A stretch of 64,000 nt of DNA from Streptomyces changanensis (GCF_024600715.1 NZ_CP102332.1:3968001-4032000); one strand, 5' to 3'. Positions 17,014-26,870 are shown, numbered from the stretch's first letter. The notes: a model not told the origin generated them from the sequence alone. Numbers and translations are program-made.

Positions 17014-18068
17014 TGCAGGAACTCCACGACGCTCCCCTCGCCCCCCTGACCACGTTCCGGCTCGGCGGCCCCGCCACGCGGCTGCTCACGGCCACCACCG
17101 ACGACGACGTCGTCGCCGCCGTGCGCGAAGCCGACCGGTCCGGTACGCCGCTGCTGGTCATCGGTGGCGGGTCCAACCTGGTCATCGGTGACAAGGGCTT
17201 CGACGGCACCGCCCTGCGCGTCGCGACCCGCGGCCTCACCCTCGACGGCACCCGCCTGGAGCTCGCCGCGGGCGAGGTCTGGACCGACGCCGTCGCCCGC
17301 ACCGTGGAGGCCGGGCTCGCCGGCGTCGAGTGCCTGGCCGGCATCCCCGGCTCCGCCGGCGCCACCCCCATCCAGAACGTCGGGGCGTACGGCCAGGAGG
17401 TCGCCACCACCCTCACCGAGGTCGTCGCGTACGACCGCCGCGCCGACGAGGTCGTCACGCTTTCCAACGCCGCCTGTGACTTCTCCTACCGGCACAGCCG
17501 CTTCAAGGCCCACCCGGACCGCTTCGTCGTCCTGCGCGTCCGGTTCGAGCTGGAGGACGCGCAGGGGCTGAGCGCCCCGATCCGGTACGCGGAGACCGCG
17601 CGTGCCCTCGGCGTCGAGCCGGGCGACCGCGTGCCCGTCGCCGCCGCCCGCGAGACCGTCCTCGCACTGCGCGCGGGCAAGGGCATGGTCCTCGACGCCG
17701 ACGACCACGACACGTGGTCCGCCGGGTCGTTCTTCACCAACCCGATCCTCGACGACACCGCGTACGCCGCCTTCCTGGACCGCGTGCGCGACCGCCTCGG
17801 ACCGGACGTCGCCCCGCCCGCCTACCCGGCCGGCGACGGCCGCACCAAGACGTCCGCCGCCTGGCTGATCGACCGGGCGGGGTTCACCAAGGGATACGGC
17901 GCGGGGCCCGCCCGTATCTCCACCAAGCACACCCTCGCCCTCACCAACCGCGGCCAGGCCACCACCGAGGACCTGCTCGCCCTCGCCCGCGAGGTCGTCG
18001 CGGGCGTGCGTGACGCGTTCGGCGTCACCCTCGTCAACGAGCCGGTGACGGTCGGCGTCAGCCTCTGA
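17013..18068 (+). CDS. murB: UDP-N-acetylmuramate dehydrogenase
   Basis: A 351-residue FAD enzyme reducing UDP-GlcNAc-enolpyruvate to UDP-MurNAc for peptidoglycan. It shows the FAD-binding LLVIGGGSNLVIGDKG, the GIPGSAGATPIQNVGAYGQE segment, SYRHSRFK, the catalytic Ser region SAGSFFTNPIL and AAWLIDRAGFTKGY. The frame is open 50 codons upstream, but GTG at 17013 gives the normal start (QELHDAPLAPLTTFRLGG). Length fits actinobacterial MurB. Probably translated from a leaderless mRNA. Confidence 0.95.
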   Translation: MQELHDAPLAPLTTFRLGGPATRLLTATTDDDVVAAVREADRSGTPLLVIGGGSNLVIGDKGFDGTALRVATRGLTLDGTRLELAAGEVWTDAVARTVEAGLAGVECLAGIPGSAGATPIQNVGAYGQEVATTLTEVVAYDRRADEVVTLSNAACDFSYRHSRFKAHPDRFVVLRVRFELEDAQGLSAPIRYAETARALGVEPGDRVPVAAARETVLALRAGKGMVLDADDHDTWSAGSFFTNPILDDTAYAAFLDRVRDRLGPDVAPPAYPAGDGRTKTSAAWLIDRAGFTKGYGAGPARISTKHTLALTNRGQATTEDLLALAREVVAGVRDAFGVTLVNEPVTVGVSL

Positions 18069-18306
18069 CGCGGACCTTCCGCTGGGTCCTGGGTCCTGGG
18101 CCCCTTGGCCGGTCCGGGGCCGGGCCCAGGCCGTCCCAGGCCCCAGCCCCGGCCGGATCCCGCCCGGCCGGATCCCGCCCGGCCGGAGCGCGACGCCGTC
18201 CCGCCCCCCGGCCCGCCCTGTCCGGCTGCTCGCACGGCGAACGCCCGCTCTGTTCCTGACCCCTGCCCTGACCCCCGGCCCGCCCCGGTCCCGGTCCGGT
18301 TTCGCC

Positions 18307-19329
18307 TCAGCCCTCCGTCAGCCAGGTGTCGACGCCCGACAGGAGCTTCGCGCGGACGTCCTCCGGGGCCGCCGACGCGCGGATCGACTGTCGGGCCAGC
18401 TCCGCCAGCTCGGCGTCCGTGAAGCCGTGGTGATGACGGGCGAACTCGTACTGGTCCGCCAGCCGCGCCCCGAACAGCAGCGGGTCGTCCGCGCCGAGCG
18501 CCAGCGGCACGCCCGCGTCGAACAGCGTCCGCAGCGGTACCTGCTCGGGTTTCTCGTACACGCCGAGGGCGACGTTCGACGCCGGGCACACCTCGCAGGC
18601 CACGCCCTTCTCGGCCAGCCGTCGCAGCAGCCGCGGGTCCTCCGCGGCGCGCACGCCGTGGCCGATGCGGGACGCCTTCAGGTCGTCGAGGCAGTCCCGT
18701 ACGGACGCCGGGCCCGTCAGCTCGCCGCCGTGCGGCACGGCCAGCAGCCCGCCCTCCCGGGCGATGGCGAACGCCCGGTCGAAGTCGCGCGCCATCCCGC
18801 GCCGCTCGTCGTTGGACAGCCCGAACCCCACGACCCCCCGGTCCGCGTACCGCACCGCCAGCCGGGCCAGCGTGCGGGCGTCCAGCGGGTGCTTCATCCG
18901 GTTCGCCGCGACCAGCACCCGCATCCCCAGGCCGGTCTCCCGCGAGGCGGCGTCCACGGCGTCCAGGATGATCTCCAGCGCGGGGATCAGCCCGCCCAGG
19001 CGCGGTGCGTACGACGTCGGGTCGACCTGGATCTCCAGCCAGCCCGACCCGTCCCGCACGTCCTCCTCGGCGGCCTCCCGCACCAGCCGCCGGATGTCCT
19101 CGGGCTCCCGCAGGCAGGACCGGGCGATGTCGTACAGCCGCTGGAAGCGGAACCAGCCCCGCTCGTCCGTGGCCCGCAGCCGGGGCGGCTCGCCGCCGGT
19201 CAGTGCCTCCGGCAGGTGGACGCCGTACTTGTCGGCCAGCTCCAGCAGGGTGGAGGGCCGCATCGACCCGGTGAAGTGCAGGTGCAGATGGGCCTTCGGC
19301 AGCTGTTGCAGATCGCGGACGTGCTCCAT
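18307..19329 (-). CDS. add: Adenosine deaminase
   Basis: A 340-residue metal-dependent deaminase converting (deoxy)adenosine to (deoxy)inosine in purine salvage. Zinc and catalytic residues are visible: H16-L-H18 in AHLHLHFTGSM, the Glu of PHGGELTGP (usually HAGE), RIGHGVRA, CPASNVALG and the Asp pair in LGADDPLLFG. The HLHFTG form instead of HLHLDG is seen in one actinobacterial subgroup, so substrate preference may differ. ATG at 19329 fits the usual N-terminus; upstream frame is spurious. Confidence 0.9.
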   Translation of the reverse strand: MEHVRDLQQLPKAHLHLHFTGSMRPSTLLELADKYGVHLPEALTGGEPPRLRATDERGWFRFQRLYDIARSCLREPEDIRRLVREAAEEDVRDGSGWLEIQVDPTSYAPRLGGLIPALEIILDAVDAASRETGLGMRVLVAANRMKHPLDARTLARLAVRYADRGVVGFGLSNDERRGMARDFDRAFAIAREGGLLAVPHGGELTGPASVRDCLDDLKASRIGHGVRAAEDPRLLRRLAEKGVACEVCPASNVALGVYEKPEQVPLRTLFDAGVPLALGADDPLLFGARLADQYEFARHHHGFTDAELAELARQSIRASAAPEDVRAKLLSGVDTWLTEG

Positions 19330-19402
19330 CCGGGGATCCTGCCGCAGAGCGGCGCCGCGAAACAGCCCTTTTCTCCGAACGGGTACGGCGGGAACGAAAG
19401 AA

Positions 19403-19434
19403 CGGGCCCCGGCCGGTGGTCCGGCCGGGGCCCG
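19403..19434 (-). terminator. aspC terminator
   Basis: Perfect 14-bp inverted repeat (19403-19416, 19421-19434), loop TGGT. Read on the minus strand it follows the aspC stop and is followed by a T-rich stretch (TTCTTTC). Confidence 0.9.
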
Positions 19435-19506
19435 TGGGCGCCCCCGCGCGCGGGGGCGGCGCTCATCGAGCACTCACCGAGCGCCCCCCGAGCACGCGTG
19501 GAGCGC

Positions 19507-20733
19507 TCAGTCGCGCGCCTCGGCGAGCAGCTTCTGCATCCGCGACACGCCCTCGACCAGGTCCTCGTCGCCGAGCGCGTACGAGAGCCGCAGGTACCCC
19601 GGGGTGCCGAAGGCCTCGCCCGGCACCACGGCCACCTCGACCTCGTCCAGGATCAGCGCCGCCAGCTCGACGGAGGTCTGCGGCCGCTGACCGCGGATGT
19701 CCTTGCCCAGCAGCCCCTTCACCGAGGGGTACGCGTAGAACGCGCCCTCCGGGGTCGGGCAGACCACGCCGTCGATCTCGTTGAGCATCCGCACGATGGT
19801 GCGGCGGCGCCGGTCGAACGCCTCGCGCATCTCCGCCACCGCGTCGAGGTTCCCGGAGACGGCGGCGAGCGCGGCCACCTGGGCGACGTTGGAGACGTTC
19901 GACGTGGCGTGCGACTGGAGGTTCGTCGCGGCCTTCACGACGTCCTTCGGGCCGACGATCCACCCCACGCGCCAGCCGGTCATCGCGTACGTCTTCGCCA
20001 CGCCGTTGACGACGACGCACTTGTCGCGCAGTTCCGGCACGAGCGCCGGCAGCGAGGTGAAGGCGGCGTCGCCGTACACCAGGTGCTCGTAGATCTCGTC
20101 GGTCAGGACCCACAGGCCGTGCTCGACGGCCCAGCGGCCGATCGCCTCGGCGTCCTCGCGCGGGTAGACGGCGCCGGTCGGGTTCGACGGGGAGACGAAC
20201 AGGACGACCTTGGTCCGCTCGGTGCGGGCGGCCTCCAGCTGCTCCACGGAGACGCGGTAACCGGTCGTCTCGTCCGCGACGACCTCCACCGGCACGCCGC
20301 CGGCGAGGCGGATCGACTCCGGGTAGGTCGTCCAGTACGGGGCCGGGACGATGACCTCGTCACCCGGGTCGAGGATCGCGGCGAACGCCTCGTAGATCGC
20401 CTGCTTGCCGCCGTTGGTCACCAGGACCTGCGAGGCGTCGACCTCGTAGCCGGAGTCGCGCAGCGTCTTGGCGGCGATCGCGGACTTCAGCTCCGGCAGG
20501 CCGCCGGCCGGGGTGTAGCGGTGGTACTTCGGGTTCCGGCAGGCCTCCACGGCCGCCTCGACGATGTAGTCGGGCGTCGGGAAGTCCGGCTCGCCCGCGC
20601 CGAAGCCGATCACCGGGCGCCCGGCGGCCTTCAGGGCCTTGGCCTTGGCGTCGACGGCGAGGGTCGCGGACTCGGAGATCGCGCCGATGCGGGCGGAGAC
20701 CCGGCGCTCGGTCGGAGAGGTTGCAGCGCTCAT
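19507..20733 (-). CDS. aspC: Aspartate/pyridoxal-phosphate aminotransferase
   Basis: A 408-residue class I aminotransferase (subgroup I-gamma). Motifs: [45 protein letters not shown], the Asp/Tyr pair in [12 protein letters not shown], the Lys that binds PLP in [16 protein letters not shown] and the substrate-binding Arg in [11 protein letters not shown] at 20733 gives the expected [16 protein letters not shown] start; an ATG three codons earlier is possible. Reaction: aspartate plus 2-oxoglutarate to oxaloacetate plus glutamate; Streptomyces homologues may also use prephenate. Confidence 0.94.
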   Translation of the reverse strand: MSAATSPTERRVSARIGAISESATLAVDAKAKALKAAGRPVIGFGAGEPDFPTPDYIVEAAVEACRNPKYHRYTPAGGLPELKSAIAAKTLRDSGYEVDASQVLVTNGGKQAIYEAFAAILDPGDEVIVPAPYWTTYPESIRLAGGVPVEVVADETTGYRVSVEQLEAARTERTKVVLFVSPSNPTGAVYPREDAEAIGRWAVEHGLWVLTDEIYEHLVYGDAAFTSLPALVPELRDKCVVVNGVAKTYAMTGWRVGWIVGPKDVVKAATNLQSHATSNVSNVAQVAALAAVSGNLDAVAEMREAFDRRRRTIVRMLNEIDGVVCPTPEGAFYAYPSVKGLLGKDIRGQRPQTSVELAALILDEVEVAVVPGEAFGTPGYLRLSYALGDEDLVEGVSRMQKLLAEARD

Positions 20734-20742
20734 GCGGCCCAT

Positions 20743-21185
20743 GCTCCCAGACCCCGTGGGGGGCCAGGACCCGGGTTTCACCCACCGGACGTCCGTGCCC
20801 GACCCGTGGCCCCGGGGCGCGAGCGCCCCCGCCGGAGCCCGACCGGGAGCCCGGTAAGGCTCCGGCAAACGTTCGTCCGAACCGGCGGACGGACCCCGGC
20901 GGAGGCCCGTCCGGTCCCGTCGGGAGTCTCGCCGGAGCCCGGCCGGGGCCCCGCCGCAAGGGCGTGGCGGGGTGGCGCGGCGGGCGCCGGGCCGGGGGCG
21001 GGCAGGGTTCCGGCCGCAGACCGGCGGGAGGTCCCCGGCGGCGGCCGGGGGAGGTGGCGCGGAGCCCGCCGGGGCTTTCTGTTCGACGCGGAGGCGCTGA
21101 CCACGTACACTCTCTGCTCGTTGGCCCTCACCGGCCGGTCCGCGAGGCACTTCTGCGGATGCGGTAGGTTGGGGGAGAACCACAA
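20743..21185. other. Gap between aspC and tRNA-Trp
   Basis: About 440 bases of divergent, GC-rich DNA. It must hold the aspC promoter on the minus strand and the tRNA-Trp promoter at 21082. No gene was recognised. Confidence 0.6.
21082..21111 (+). promoter_or_regulatory. Candidate tRNA-Trp/secE promoter
   Basis: TTCGAC, 18-base spacer, TACACT, about 70 bases before tRNA-Trp. The same -10 hexamer occurs before rpoB. Confidence 0.5.
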
Positions 21186-21258
21186 AGGGTCGTAGCTCAA
21201 TTGGTAGAGCACTGGTCTCCAAAACCAGCGGTTGGGGGTTCAAGTCCCTCCGGCCCTG
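21186..21258 (+). tRNA. tRNA-Trp (CCA)
   Basis: Acceptor AGGGTCG pairs with CGGCCCT, discriminator G; anticodon stem CTGGT/ACCAG with loop CTCCAAA and anticodon CCA at 21219-21221; CCA end not encoded. Its place just before secE-nusG is conserved in actinobacteria. Confidence 0.97.
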
Positions 21259-21360
21259 CTACACACACCGCCAGGTTGTGTGCGCAGGTATGTACTTCAT
21301 TGCACCGCCGTGCGGCTCCACCCGGGCGCGGCACGGCCGACCCGGAATCAGGTGAGATAC

Positions 21361-21648
21361 GTGACGGACGCCGTAGGCTCCATCGACATGCCTGATGCTG
21401 AGGACGAAGCGCCGGAGTCCAAGAAGAAGACCCGCAAGGGCGGCAAGCGCGCCAAGAGGGGCCCGCTGGGCCGTCTCGCGCTCTTCTACCGTCAGATCGT
21501 CGCCGAGCTGCGCAAGGTCGTCTGGCCGACGCGGAACCAGCTGACCACGTACACGACGGTCGTCATCATCTTCGTCGTCATCATGATCGGTATGGTGACC
21601 GCCATCGACTTCGGCTTCCAGGAAGCAGTCAAGTACGTCTTCGGCTGA
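21361..21648 (+). CDS. secE: Preprotein translocase subunit SecE
   Basis: A 95-residue single-span SecE that clamps SecY in the translocon. A basic Lys/Arg-rich cytoplasmic part precedes the amphipathic [23 protein letters not shown] signature and the C-terminal membrane helix [21 protein letters not shown] at 21361 fits known Streptomyces SecE; the frame extends upstream across the tRNA and cannot be coding there. Confidence 0.93.
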   Translation: MTDAVGSIDMPDAEDEAPESKKKTRKGGKRAKRGPLGRLALFYRQIVAELRKVVWPTRNQLTTYTTVVIIFVVIMIGMVTAIDFGFQEAVKYVFG

Positions 21649-21724
21649 TTCCCGCGGAGGGCGCCCACCCGGCGCCCCTTTTCGCATGTTCCACCCCATC
21701 TGTATCCAGGAAGAAGCAGCCACC

Positions 21725-22681
21725 GTGTCTGACCCGAACCTGAACGAGTCCGCCCAGGACGAGCTCGACGTCGTCGAGGCGGCCGACGAGGACCAGGCGG
21801 AAGCTGCGGACGCCGCTGTCGGCGAGGCGCCCGAGGACATCGACCTCCTCGTCGAGGACGACGCCGTCGTGGCCGGCGAGGACGAGGACGCGGCGGACGT
21901 CGCCGACCTCGACACCGACGCCGATGAGGACGCCGGACCCGTCGAGGACACCGACGACCTCGAGGTCGCCGAGGGCGCCGAGGCCGTCGAGGACGAGGAC
22001 GCCATCGAGCCGGCGGACGCCGACGACGAGACCGACGGGGCCGAGGCCGAGCCGGCCGCTCCCGTCGACGCGGTCGCCGCGCTCCGCGAGGAGCTGCGCG
22101 GCCTGCCCGGCGAGTGGTACGTCATCCACACCTACGCGGGCTACGAGAAGCGCGTGAAGGCCAACCTGGAGCAGCGCGCCGTCTCGCTCAACGTCGAGGA
22201 CTTCATCTACCAGGCCGAGGTCCCCGAGGAAGAGATCGTCCAGATCAAGAACGGCGAGCGCAAGAACGTCAAGCAGAACAAGCTGCCCGGCTACGTGCTC
22301 GTCCGCATGGATCTGACGAACGAGTCGTGGGGCGTCGTGCGCAACACGCCGGGCGTCACCGGCTTCGTCGGCAACGCCTACGACCCGTACCCGCTGACCC
22401 TGGACGAGATCGTCAAGATGCTCGCCCCCGAGGCCGAGGAGAAGGCCGCCCGCGAGGCCGCCGAGGCCGAGGGCAAGCCGGCTCCGGCCCGCAAGGTCGA
22501 GGTCCAGGTGCTCGACTTCGAGGTCGGCGACTCCGTCACCGTCACCGACGGTCCGTTCGCGACGCTCCAGGCGACCATCAACGAGATCAACGCCGACTCG
22601 AAGAAGGTCAAGGGTCTCGTCGAGATCTTCGGCCGCGAGACGCCGGTCGAGCTGAGCTTCGACCAGATCCAGAAGAACTGA
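21725..22681 (+). CDS. nusG: Transcription termination/antitermination protein NusG
   Basis: A 318-residue NusG. The first ~125 residues are a very acidic Asp/Glu/Ala-rich extension typical of actinobacteria. The NGN domain starts near [20 protein letters not shown], with [12 protein letters not shown] and TPGVTGFVG, and the KOW domain is at the C-terminus ([21 protein letters not shown]). GTG at 21725 follows secE by 76 bases. The protein binds RNA polymerase and couples it to Rho or ribosomes. Confidence 0.95.
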   Translation: MSDPNLNESAQDELDVVEAADEDQAEAADAAVGEAPEDIDLLVEDDAVVAGEDEDAADVADLDTDADEDAGPVEDTDDLEVAEGAEAVEDEDAIEPADADDETDGAEAEPAAPVDAVAALREELRGLPGEWYVIHTYAGYEKRVKANLEQRAVSLNVEDFIYQAEVPEEEIVQIKNGERKNVKQNKLPGYVLVRMDLTNESWGVVRNTPGVTGFVGNAYDPYPLTLDEIVKMLAPEAEEKAAREAAEAEGKPAPARKVEVQVLDFEVGDSVTVTDGPFATLQATINEINADSKKVKGLVEIFGRETPVELSFDQIQKN

Positions 22682-22698
22682 CCCAGGTCGGTCCTCCC

Positions 22699-22745
22699 GA
22701 GCAGGTCAGAGTGGCGTGCGCGCCCTCTGACCTGCTCGGTTTTTG
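22699..22745 (+). terminator. secE-nusG terminator
   Basis: Perfect 13-bp arms GAGCAGGTCAGAG / CTCTGACCTGCTC (22699-22711, 22725-22737), 13-nt loop, then GGTTTTT. Confidence 0.93.
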
Positions 22746-22770
22746 GCCGGGCGGTCATACCCGTTATCGT
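22743..22770 (+). promoter_or_regulatory. Candidate rplK promoter
   Basis: TTGGCC, 16-base spacer, TATCGT, placed directly after the nusG terminator and about 90 bases before rplK. Confidence 0.45.
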
Positions 22771-22861
22771 TGTGCGGTATGCCTCCATCCGGATGATGTC
22801 GGACGACATCGAACGGCATCGGATGGCGGCCGAACACTCTCACTAGGACCCGGAGAGAGCT

Positions 22862-23296
22862 ATGCCTCCCAAGAAGAAGAAGGTCACGGGGCTCATCAAG
22901 CTCCAGATCCAGGCCGGCGCGGCCAACCCGGCCCCGCCGGTCGGCCCCGCGCTGGGTCAGCACGGCGTCAACATCATGGAGTTCTGCAAGGCCTACAACG
23001 CCGCGACCGAGTCGCAGCGTGGCTGGGTCATCCCGGTGGAGATCACGGTCTACGAGGACCGCTCCTTCACCTTCATCACGAAGACGCCCCCGGCGTCGCG
23101 GATGATCCTCAAGGCCGCTGGTGTGGAGAAGGGCTCCGGCGAGCCGCACAAGACCAAGGTCGCCAAGCTCACGAGCGCCCAGGTCCGCGAGATCGCCACG
23201 ACCAAGATGCCCGACCTGAACGCGAACGACCTGGACGCCGCGGAGAAGATCATCGCCGGCACCGCCCGTTCCATGGGCATCACGGTCGAGGGCTGA
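22862..23296 (+). CDS. rplK: 50S ribosomal protein L11
   Basis: A 144-residue L11 starting at ATG 22862 with a GGAGAG site. It has the Pro-rich N-terminal segment ([19 protein letters not shown]) that moves with the GTPase centre and is the thiostrepton site, and the rRNA-binding C-terminal domain ending in [12 protein letters not shown]. It forms an operon with rplA. Confidence 0.97.
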
Positions 23297-23375
23297 ACAG
23301 CTCCCGTCTGACCTCTCTGTGGAAGGGCCAGCGCCGGCCCGCACCACGACTCCATACCTGAAAGCAGGAGAAGAA

Positions 23376-24098
23376 GTGAAGCGCAGCAAGGCTCTCCGCG
23401 GCGCGGACGCCAAGGTCGACCGGGAGCGGAACTACGCCCCCCTCGAGGCCGTCCGTCTCGCCAAGGACACCGCCGCCACCAAGTTCGACGGCACCGTCGA
23501 GGTCGCCTTCCGCCTGGGCGTCGACCCGCGCAAGGCCGACCAGATGGTCCGTGGCACCGTGAACCTTCCGCACGGCACCGGTAAGACCGCCCGGGTCCTG
23601 GTCTTCGCGACCGGTGACCGTGCTGCGGCCGCGGAGGCCGCGGGCGCCGACATCGTCGGCTCCGACGAACTGATCGACGAGGTCGCGAAGGGCCGTCTGG
23701 ACTTCGACGCCGTCGTCGCCACCCCGGACCTCATGGGCAAGGTCGGCCGCCTCGGCCGCGTTCTCGGCCCGCGTGGTCTGATGCCGAACCCGAAGACCGG
23801 CACCGTCACGATGGACGTCGCCAAGGCCGTCACCGAGATCAAGGGCGGCAAGATCGAGTTCCGCGTCGACAAGCACTCGAACCTGCACTTCATCATCGGC
23901 AAGGTCTCCTTCGACGAGACGAAGCTGGTCGAGAACTACGCGGCCGCGCTGGAGGAGATCCTCCGTCTGAAGCCGTCCGCCGCGAAGGGCCGCTACATCA
24001 AGAAGGCGACCCTCTCCACCACGATGGGCCCCGGCATCCCGCTGGACGCCAACCGCACCCGCAACCTCCTCGTCGAGGAGGACCCGGCCGCCGTCTGA
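23376..24098 (+). CDS. rplA: 50S ribosomal protein L1
   Basis: A 240-residue L1 of the ribosomal stalk. GTG at 23376 has a CAGGAG site; the longer upstream frame is not L1-like. The signature [17 protein letters not shown] and [15 protein letters not shown] are present. L1 often represses its own operon by binding the mRNA; no clear mimic was identified here. Confidence 0.97.
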   Translation: MKRSKALRGADAKVDRERNYAPLEAVRLAKDTAATKFDGTVEVAFRLGVDPRKADQMVRGTVNLPHGTGKTARVLVFATGDRAAAAEAAGADIVGSDELIDEVAKGRLDFDAVVATPDLMGKVGRLGRVLGPRGLMPNPKTGTVTMDVAKAVTEIKGGKIEFRVDKHSNLHFIIGKVSFDETKLVENYAAALEEILRLKPSAAKGRYIKKATLSTTMGPGIPLDANRTRNLLVEEDPAAV

Positions 24099-24133
24099 CC
24101 GGGTCGAGCCTGACGGCTCACGGGGAAAGCCCC

Positions 24134-24178
24134 ACCGGCCCCCGCCCCTCTTCGGAGGAGCGGGGGCCGGTCCCTTTT
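24134..24178 (+). terminator. rplK-rplA terminator
   Basis: Twelve-bp arms ACCGGCCCCCGC / GCGGGGGCCGGT around an inner CCTC-TTCG-GAGG hairpin (24134-24171), then CCCTTTT. Confidence 0.93.
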
Positions 24179-24250
24179 CCCCACCCCCACCGGCTGTCAG
24201 TCCCATGGGTTAGCGTTCTGCAGGTCGGAAATTCGAACATGGGGGTGGGG

Positions 24251-25228
24251 ATGAACGTCTCCGTACGCAGGCTTCTGGGCGTCCCGGCGGTGGCCGCGGT
24301 CGTGCTCGCGGGGGCCGTGGGCTGTCAGGGCGGCGACAAGAAGGCGGCCGAGGCGCCGCGCGACGGACTCCGGTGGTCCTCGCCCGCCCAGGTCATCCAG
24401 GCGGCGTACGAGAAGACCGCCGCGGCGAAGTCGGCGAAGATCCGCATGACGATGACCATGCCGGCCGGCGTCGAGGGCATGGCCGGCGGCGGCGAGATGA
24501 CGATGTCCGGGGTCATGGGGTGGGACCCGGGCGTGATGGACATGACCGTCGAGGGCGGCGCGCTGAACCAGGCACAGGGCGGCCCCGGCACCTCCCGTCT
24601 GATCATGGCCGACGAGGTCATGTACATGGACATGGGTGAGAAGGCCCCCGCGGAGCTGGGCGGCAAGCGCTGGATCAAGATGGACCTCAAGGCCATGGCG
24701 GACCTGTCCGGCGACGCCGCGGTGCGCCGGCAGATGACCGGCAGCCTGGAGAACATCAACCAGGACCCGGCCAAGCAGCTCGCCCTGCTGCTGGACTCGC
24801 CGAACCTGAAGCACGTCGGCCCGGAGAAGGTCGACGGCGTCGAGACCCAGCACTACAAGGGACGGCTCACCGTCGACGAGATGGTCGCCTCCAACAAGTC
24901 GCTCGCGGTGCTCTCCGCGAAGGAGCGCGCCGAGCTGGTCGCCTCGCTGAAGGAGGGCGGTCTCAAGGCGTACGACACCGACGTGTGGGTCGACGGTGAC
25001 GGCTACCCGGTGAAGATGGACATCGGCATGGAGACGCCGCAGGGCACCTTCGACATCGCCGTGGCCTACTCCGACTACGGCACCGCCGCCGCCGTGCAGG
25101 CCCCGCCCGCCGGCGAGACCTTCGACTTCATGGAGGTCCTGGAGAAGCTCGGCGCCGCCGCCCGCGACACCGAGGGCCCGCAGGACGCCGGGGCCGGCAC
25201 GGGCACCGACGGAGCCGGCACGGCCTGA
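24251..25228 (+). CDS. Secreted lipoprotein, LolA/LppX-like fold
   Basis: A 325-residue protein. The N-terminus is a lipoprotein signal peptide (basic SVRRLLG, hydrophobic VPAVAAVVLAGA, lipobox AVGC at about residue 25). The mature part has alternating Met-rich strands (MTMTMP, GEMTMSG, MYMDMGEK) and repeats of a curved-sheet pattern like mycobacterial LprG/LppX lipid-binding lipoproteins. Start 24251 is favoured over 24239 because a GTGGGG site precedes only the former. An equivalent gene sits here in other Streptomyces. Function unknown. Confidence 0.82.
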   Translation: MNVSVRRLLGVPAVAAVVLAGAVGCQGGDKKAAEAPRDGLRWSSPAQVIQAAYEKTAAAKSAKIRMTMTMPAGVEGMAGGGEMTMSGVMGWDPGVMDMTVEGGALNQAQGGPGTSRLIMADEVMYMDMGEKAPAELGGKRWIKMDLKAMADLSGDAAVRRQMTGSLENINQDPAKQLALLLDSPNLKHVGPEKVDGVETQHYKGRLTVDEMVASNKSLAVLSAKERAELVASLKEGGLKAYDTDVWVDGDGYPVKMDIGMETPQGTFDIAVAYSDYGTAAAVQAPPAGETFDFMEVLEKLGAAARDTEGPQDAGAGTGTDGAGTA

Positions 25229-25544
25229 GCGCGGCGGCGTGCCGGCGGCCGGACCGCGGGCTCACCGCGGTCCGAGCACGGCCTGACAGCGGTACGGGCC
25301 CCCGCGCCCTCACCGCGGTCCGAGCACGGCCTGACGGCGGTACGGGCCCCCCGCGGCCTCACCGCACGGCCTCGCCGCCGCCCGACCGGCGGTACGAGCG
25401 GAACCCGAGCCGGTCCAAGCCGGTCCGCGTGGGGCCCGCGTGCCGCCGGCACCCCGCCTCACCCCGGCCCCGCCCTCCGGCCCATCCCCGGCCCCGTACC
25501 GCGTCCCCGGCCCCACCCCGTTCCGCTGACGACCGGCCGATTTG
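25229..25544. other. Gap upstream of the rplJ promoter
   Basis: About 315 bases with no gene. It contains the 48-bp duplication described separately and C-rich sequence in which nothing else was recognised. Confidence 0.6.
25261..25357. repeat. 48-bp direct tandem duplication
   Basis: Two nearly identical copies beginning CTCACCGCGGTCCGAGCACG at 25261 and 25309, with a third partial start at 25358. Differences are one A/G change and a one-base length change in a C run. Confidence 0.85.
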
Positions 25545-25570
25545 CTTGACGGCAGCCCGGTCCCGTACTC
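25541..25570 (+). promoter_or_regulatory. Candidate rplJ promoter
   Basis: TTGCTTGACG (25541-25550) upstream of TACTCT (25565-25570). TTGCTT gives an 18-base spacer; the better TTGACG hexamer would leave only 14. It precedes a leader of over 200 nt. Confidence 0.5.
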
Positions 25571-25794
25571 TTCCACAGAAGCCAAAGACCGCTGGTCGCA
25601 GCCGTGCCCCCAGGGCACAGCCGCCGAAGGATCCGCTAGCTACGGACGACCCGCGCAGGTGACAGTGGTAGTACTCCCGGGCAAGCCGTCCGGTCGAGTC
25701 ACGCCCCGTGCGCCTGCGCCGGGGCGTTTCGTTTTGCCCAGTCTCCTTCCTTCAGCCATCGCGGTCCGAATCACCCGGAAGGAGGCCGAGGCTC
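25571..25794 (+). promoter_or_regulatory. rplJ leader with L10-type attenuator
   Basis: A roughly 220-nt untranslated leader. It contains a GTGCCC-CCA-GGGCAC hairpin (25603-25617) in the zone where L10(L12)4 leaders form the protein-binding structure, and later a terminator-like hairpin ACGCCCCG/CGGGGCGT (25701-25727) followed by TTTCGTTTT, 60 bases before rplJ. The layout matches L10 leaders that let excess L10 stop its own synthesis. The exact binding fold was not derived. Confidence 0.7.
25701..25735 (+). terminator. Intrinsic terminator inside the rplJ leader
   Basis: Eight-bp GC arms with a GC-rich internal loop followed by T-rich TTTCGTTTT. Its place inside the leader argues for attenuation rather than end of transcription. 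Confidence 0.75.
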
Positions 25795-26325
25795 ATGGCG
25801 AGGCCCGACAAGTCTGCTGCGGTTGCCGAGCTGACGGACAAGTTCCGCAGCTCCAACGCCGCCGTGCTGACCGAGTACCGCGGTCTCACCGTGGCACAGC
25901 TCAAGCAGCTGCGCCGTTCGCTCGGTGAGAACGCCCAGTACGCCGTGGTGAAGAACACGCTGACCAAGATTGCGGCCAACGAGGCCGGGATCACGTCGCT
26001 GGACGACCAGTTCAATGGTCCGACGGCGGTCGCCTTCATCACCGGTGACCCGGTGACGTCGGCGAAGGGTCTTCGTGACTTCGCCAAGGACAACCCGAAC
26101 CTCATCATCAAGGGCGGTGTCCTTGACGGTAAGGCGCTGTCCGCCGATGAGATCAAGAAGCTTGCGGACCTCGAGTCCCGCGAGGTTCTGCTCGCCAAGC
26201 TGGCGGGTGCCATGAAGGGCAAGCAGTCCCAGGCTGCCGCGCTCTTCCAGGCGCTCCCGTCGAAGCTCGTCCGCACCGTGGACGCGCTTCGCGCCAAGCA
26301 GGCCGAGCAGGGCGGTGCCGAGTAA
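25795..26325 (+). CDS. rplJ: 50S ribosomal protein L10
   Basis: A 176-residue L10, base of the L7/L12 stalk. ATG at 25795 has an AAGGAGG site (25779). Visible: [34 protein letters not shown], and the C-terminal helix [17 protein letters not shown] that binds L7/L12 dimers. GC at third positions is slightly lower than in neighbours. Confidence 0.97.
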   Translation: MARPDKSAAVAELTDKFRSSNAAVLTEYRGLTVAQLKQLRRSLGENAQYAVVKNTLTKIAANEAGITSLDDQFNGPTAVAFITGDPVTSAKGLRDFAKDNPNLIIKGGVLDGKALSADEIKKLADLESREVLLAKLAGAMKGKQSQAAALFQALPSKLVRTVDALRAKQAEQGGAE

Positions 26326-26440
26326 CTCGGCTCGCACATTGATCGCCGCCTGACCAGGGCGACGGTCACAGCGGGCCCCACGTACGCCCGCCACACATGT
26401 ACATCCCGGCACCAGCCGAATTAGTGGAAGGACCGCCATC

Positions 26441-26824
26441 ATGGCGAAGCTGTCTCAGGAAGACCTGCTCGCGCAGTTCGAGGAGATGACCCTCATCGAG
26501 CTCGCCGCGTTCGTGTCGGCGTTCGAGGAGAAGTTCGACGTCACCGCCGCCGCCCCGGTCGCCGTTGCCGCCGCCGGCGCCCCGGGCGCCCCGGCCGAGG
26601 CCGCTGAGGAGAAGGACGAGTTCGACGTCATCCTCACCGGCGCCGGTGACAAGAAGATCCAGGTCATCAAGGTCGTGCGTGAGCTGACCTCCCTGGGCCT
26701 GAAGGAGGCCAAGGACCTCGTCGACGGCACCCCGAAGCCGGTCCTCGAGAAGGTCAACAAGGAGCAGGCCGACAAGGCCGCCGAGGCCCTCAAGGGCGCC
26801 GGTGCGGCCGTCGAGGTCAAGTGA
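26441..26824 (+). CDS. rplL: 50S ribosomal protein L7/L12
   Basis: A 127-residue stalk protein: N-terminal dimerisation helices, an Ala/Pro-rich hinge ([19 protein letters not shown]) and the C-terminal factor-binding domain ([21 protein letters not shown], with KxVRxxT). It follows rplJ by 115 bases. Confidence 0.97.
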   Translation: MAKLSQEDLLAQFEEMTLIELAAFVSAFEEKFDVTAAAPVAVAAAGAPGAPAEAAEEKDEFDVILTGAGDKKIQVIKVVRELTSLGLKEAKDLVDGTPKPVLEKVNKEQADKAAEALKGAGAAVEVK

Positions 26825-26870
26825 CCTCCTGCGGGTCTCCTGACTCGCGCTGACGCCCGCTGAGGGCGTT

